NCBI GenBank assembly: GCA_045531795.1
Contig: JAZSET010000123.1
Coordinates: 1-7,057 of the forward strand
Length of the DNA stretch: 7,057 nt
From: UBA4717 sp045531795
GTDB taxonomy: Bacteria > Bacillota > Clostridia > Oscillospirales > CAG-272
Direction: 5' to 3'
The first letter of the stretch is position 1. Each line of letters begins with the position of its first letter. The notes beneath the pieces were generated by a model. The model was not told the DNA's origin, searched no databases, and saw nothing but the letters and a program-made list of their open reading frames with translations. Made by a program: the position numbers and the translations under genes. Shown here in pieces: positions 6,033 to 7,057 of the stretch.

Positions 6033-7057
6033 ATGAAATTAGTAATTGCCGAAAAACCGTCGGTAGCTTTTTCTATTGCAAAAGCACTTGGAATAAGTGG
6101 TAAAAAAGACGGATATATTGAGGGCGGCGGCCGGAGTCCGGCAGACAATTATATCATTACTTGGTGTGTCGGACACCTTGTAGCACTTGCCGAACCATCC
6201 GCTTATGATAACAGATTTGCAAAATGGGCTTATGAGGATTTACCCATTATCCCGGAGCATTTTAAATATAAAACAAACGGTGAGAAAAATAAGCAGTTTA
6301 AGGTTGTAAAAGACCTTATGCACAGAAAAGAAGTTACAGAGGTTATAAACGCTTGCGACGCAGGACGTGAAGGTGAACTGATATTCCGGCTGGTATATAA
6401 TCAGGCAGGCTGTAAGAAACCTATTAAAAGATTGTGGATTTCCTCTATGGAAGAAATTGCAATCCGTGAGGGTTTTGACAGCTTAAAGGACGGCAGCGAA
6501 TACGAGAATTTATATAATTCTGCTCTCTGCAGACTATGGGCCGATTGGATTGTAGGCATAAATGCCACAAGGCTCTTTTCTCTCCTGTATAAAAAGACTT
6601 TGAATATTGGCAGAGTGCAGACACCGACGCTTGCGCTTTTGGCTGACCGGAATAATAAAATAACATTCTTCCAAAAGGAAAAATACTACACCGTATCAAT
6701 CGACACAGGCAGCGTTAAGGCTGTTAGTGAGCGAATAGACAATTTACCACACGCAGAGGAAATCAAGGCGGCTTGCGAACATTCGCAGGCCGTTTGTGTT
6801 TCCGTAAAAAAGGAGCAGAAAATCGAAAAGCCCCCGAAGCTCTTTGATTTAACTACTTTGCAGAGAACGGCAAATAAAGTATTCGGATATACAGCGCAGC
6901 AGACACTTGACTATGCACAGGCATTATACGAAAAGAAGCTGCTGACATATCCGAGAACGGACAGCAGATACTTAACTGATGATATGGCAGAAACCGCTAC
7001 TGCTGTTGTGCATTTGTCGGCAAAGGTGCCTCCCTTTGACAGCGTTCCCGATTATTT
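6033..7057 (+). CDS. topB: DNA topoisomerase III, N-terminal part (runs off window end)
   Basis: Type IA topoisomerase that cuts and rejoins one DNA strand through a tyrosine link, relaxing or unlinking DNA. In conjugative elements it is thought to assist element replication or transfer. The first 341 residues are present and the frame is open to the window edge; ICE-borne enzymes are usually around 700 aa. The Toprim domain starts at MKLVIAEKPS (Glu7) and includes WCVGHLVAL (44-52) and the metal-binding DAGREGE (109-115). The next domain holds LWISSM (134-139), RLWADWIVGINATRLFS (167-183) and IGRVQTPTLALL (192-203). The active-site string LTYPRTDSRYL (304-314) gives catalytic Tyr306. All key residues visible here are intact. 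It follows the DUF4366 gene in related elements; here the DUF4393 unit separates them. A short GC-rich loop (GGGRSPADN, 31-39) replaces part of the usual early sequence but keeps frame. Confidence 0.93.
   Translation, partial: MKLVIAEKPSVAFSIAKALGISGKKDGYIEGGGRSPADNYIITWCVGHLVALAEPSAYDNRFAKWAYEDLPIIPEHFKYKTNGEKNKQFKVVKDLMHRKEVTEVINACDAGREGELIFRLVYNQAGCKKPIKRLWISSMEEIAIREGFDSLKDGSEYENLYNSALCRLWADWIVGINATRLFSLLYKKTLNIGRVQTPTLALLADRNNKITFFQKEKYYTVSIDTGSVKAVSERIDNLPHAEEIKAACEHSQAVCVSVKKEQKIEKPPKLFDLTTLQRTANKVFGYTAQQTLDYAQALYEKKLLTYPRTDSRYLTDDMAETATAVVHLSAKVPPFDSVPDY

Overview
The window looks like part of an integrative and conjugative element (ICE) of the Tn1549/CTn type found in Clostridia-like Firmicutes. 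Four things support this: strong AGGAGG-type ribosome sites, moderately AT-rich DNA, all genes on one strand with short gaps or overlaps, and a run of families typical of such elements. That run is a long NlpC/P60 membrane peptidase (CD1108-like), a DUF4315 protein, a DUF4366 (CD1107-like) membrane protein and topoisomerase III. The host species cannot be determined from this sequence.

Layout, all on the + strand. 1-726: the 3' part of a C5-cytosine DNA methyltransferase gene whose target-recognition region is displaced into another frame by two opposite frameshifts. 761-946 and 946-1701: two coupled genes of unknown function. 1715-4123: the NlpC/P60 protein, with a large basic cytoplasmic region, one membrane segment and an outside peptidase. 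4155-4469 and 4456-5103: the overlapping DUF4315 and DUF4366 genes. 5136-6008: a self-contained, AT-richer unit with its own near-consensus promoter, a perfect inverted repeat over the -10, a DUF4393 (Abi-alpha-like) gene and a strong terminator. 6033 to the window end: the 5' half of a topoisomerase III gene.

Working model: the 1715-5103 block makes cell-envelope parts of the conjugation machine, with wall opening by the NlpC/P60 domain. Topoisomerase III handles element DNA. The methyltransferase, if active, would modify element or host DNA. The DUF4393 unit appears to be independent cargo, possibly phage defence, placed between the DUF4366 gene and topB. There is no gene-free stretch above 300 bases. 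I saw no tRNA, rRNA, CRISPR array, insertion sequence or attachment site.
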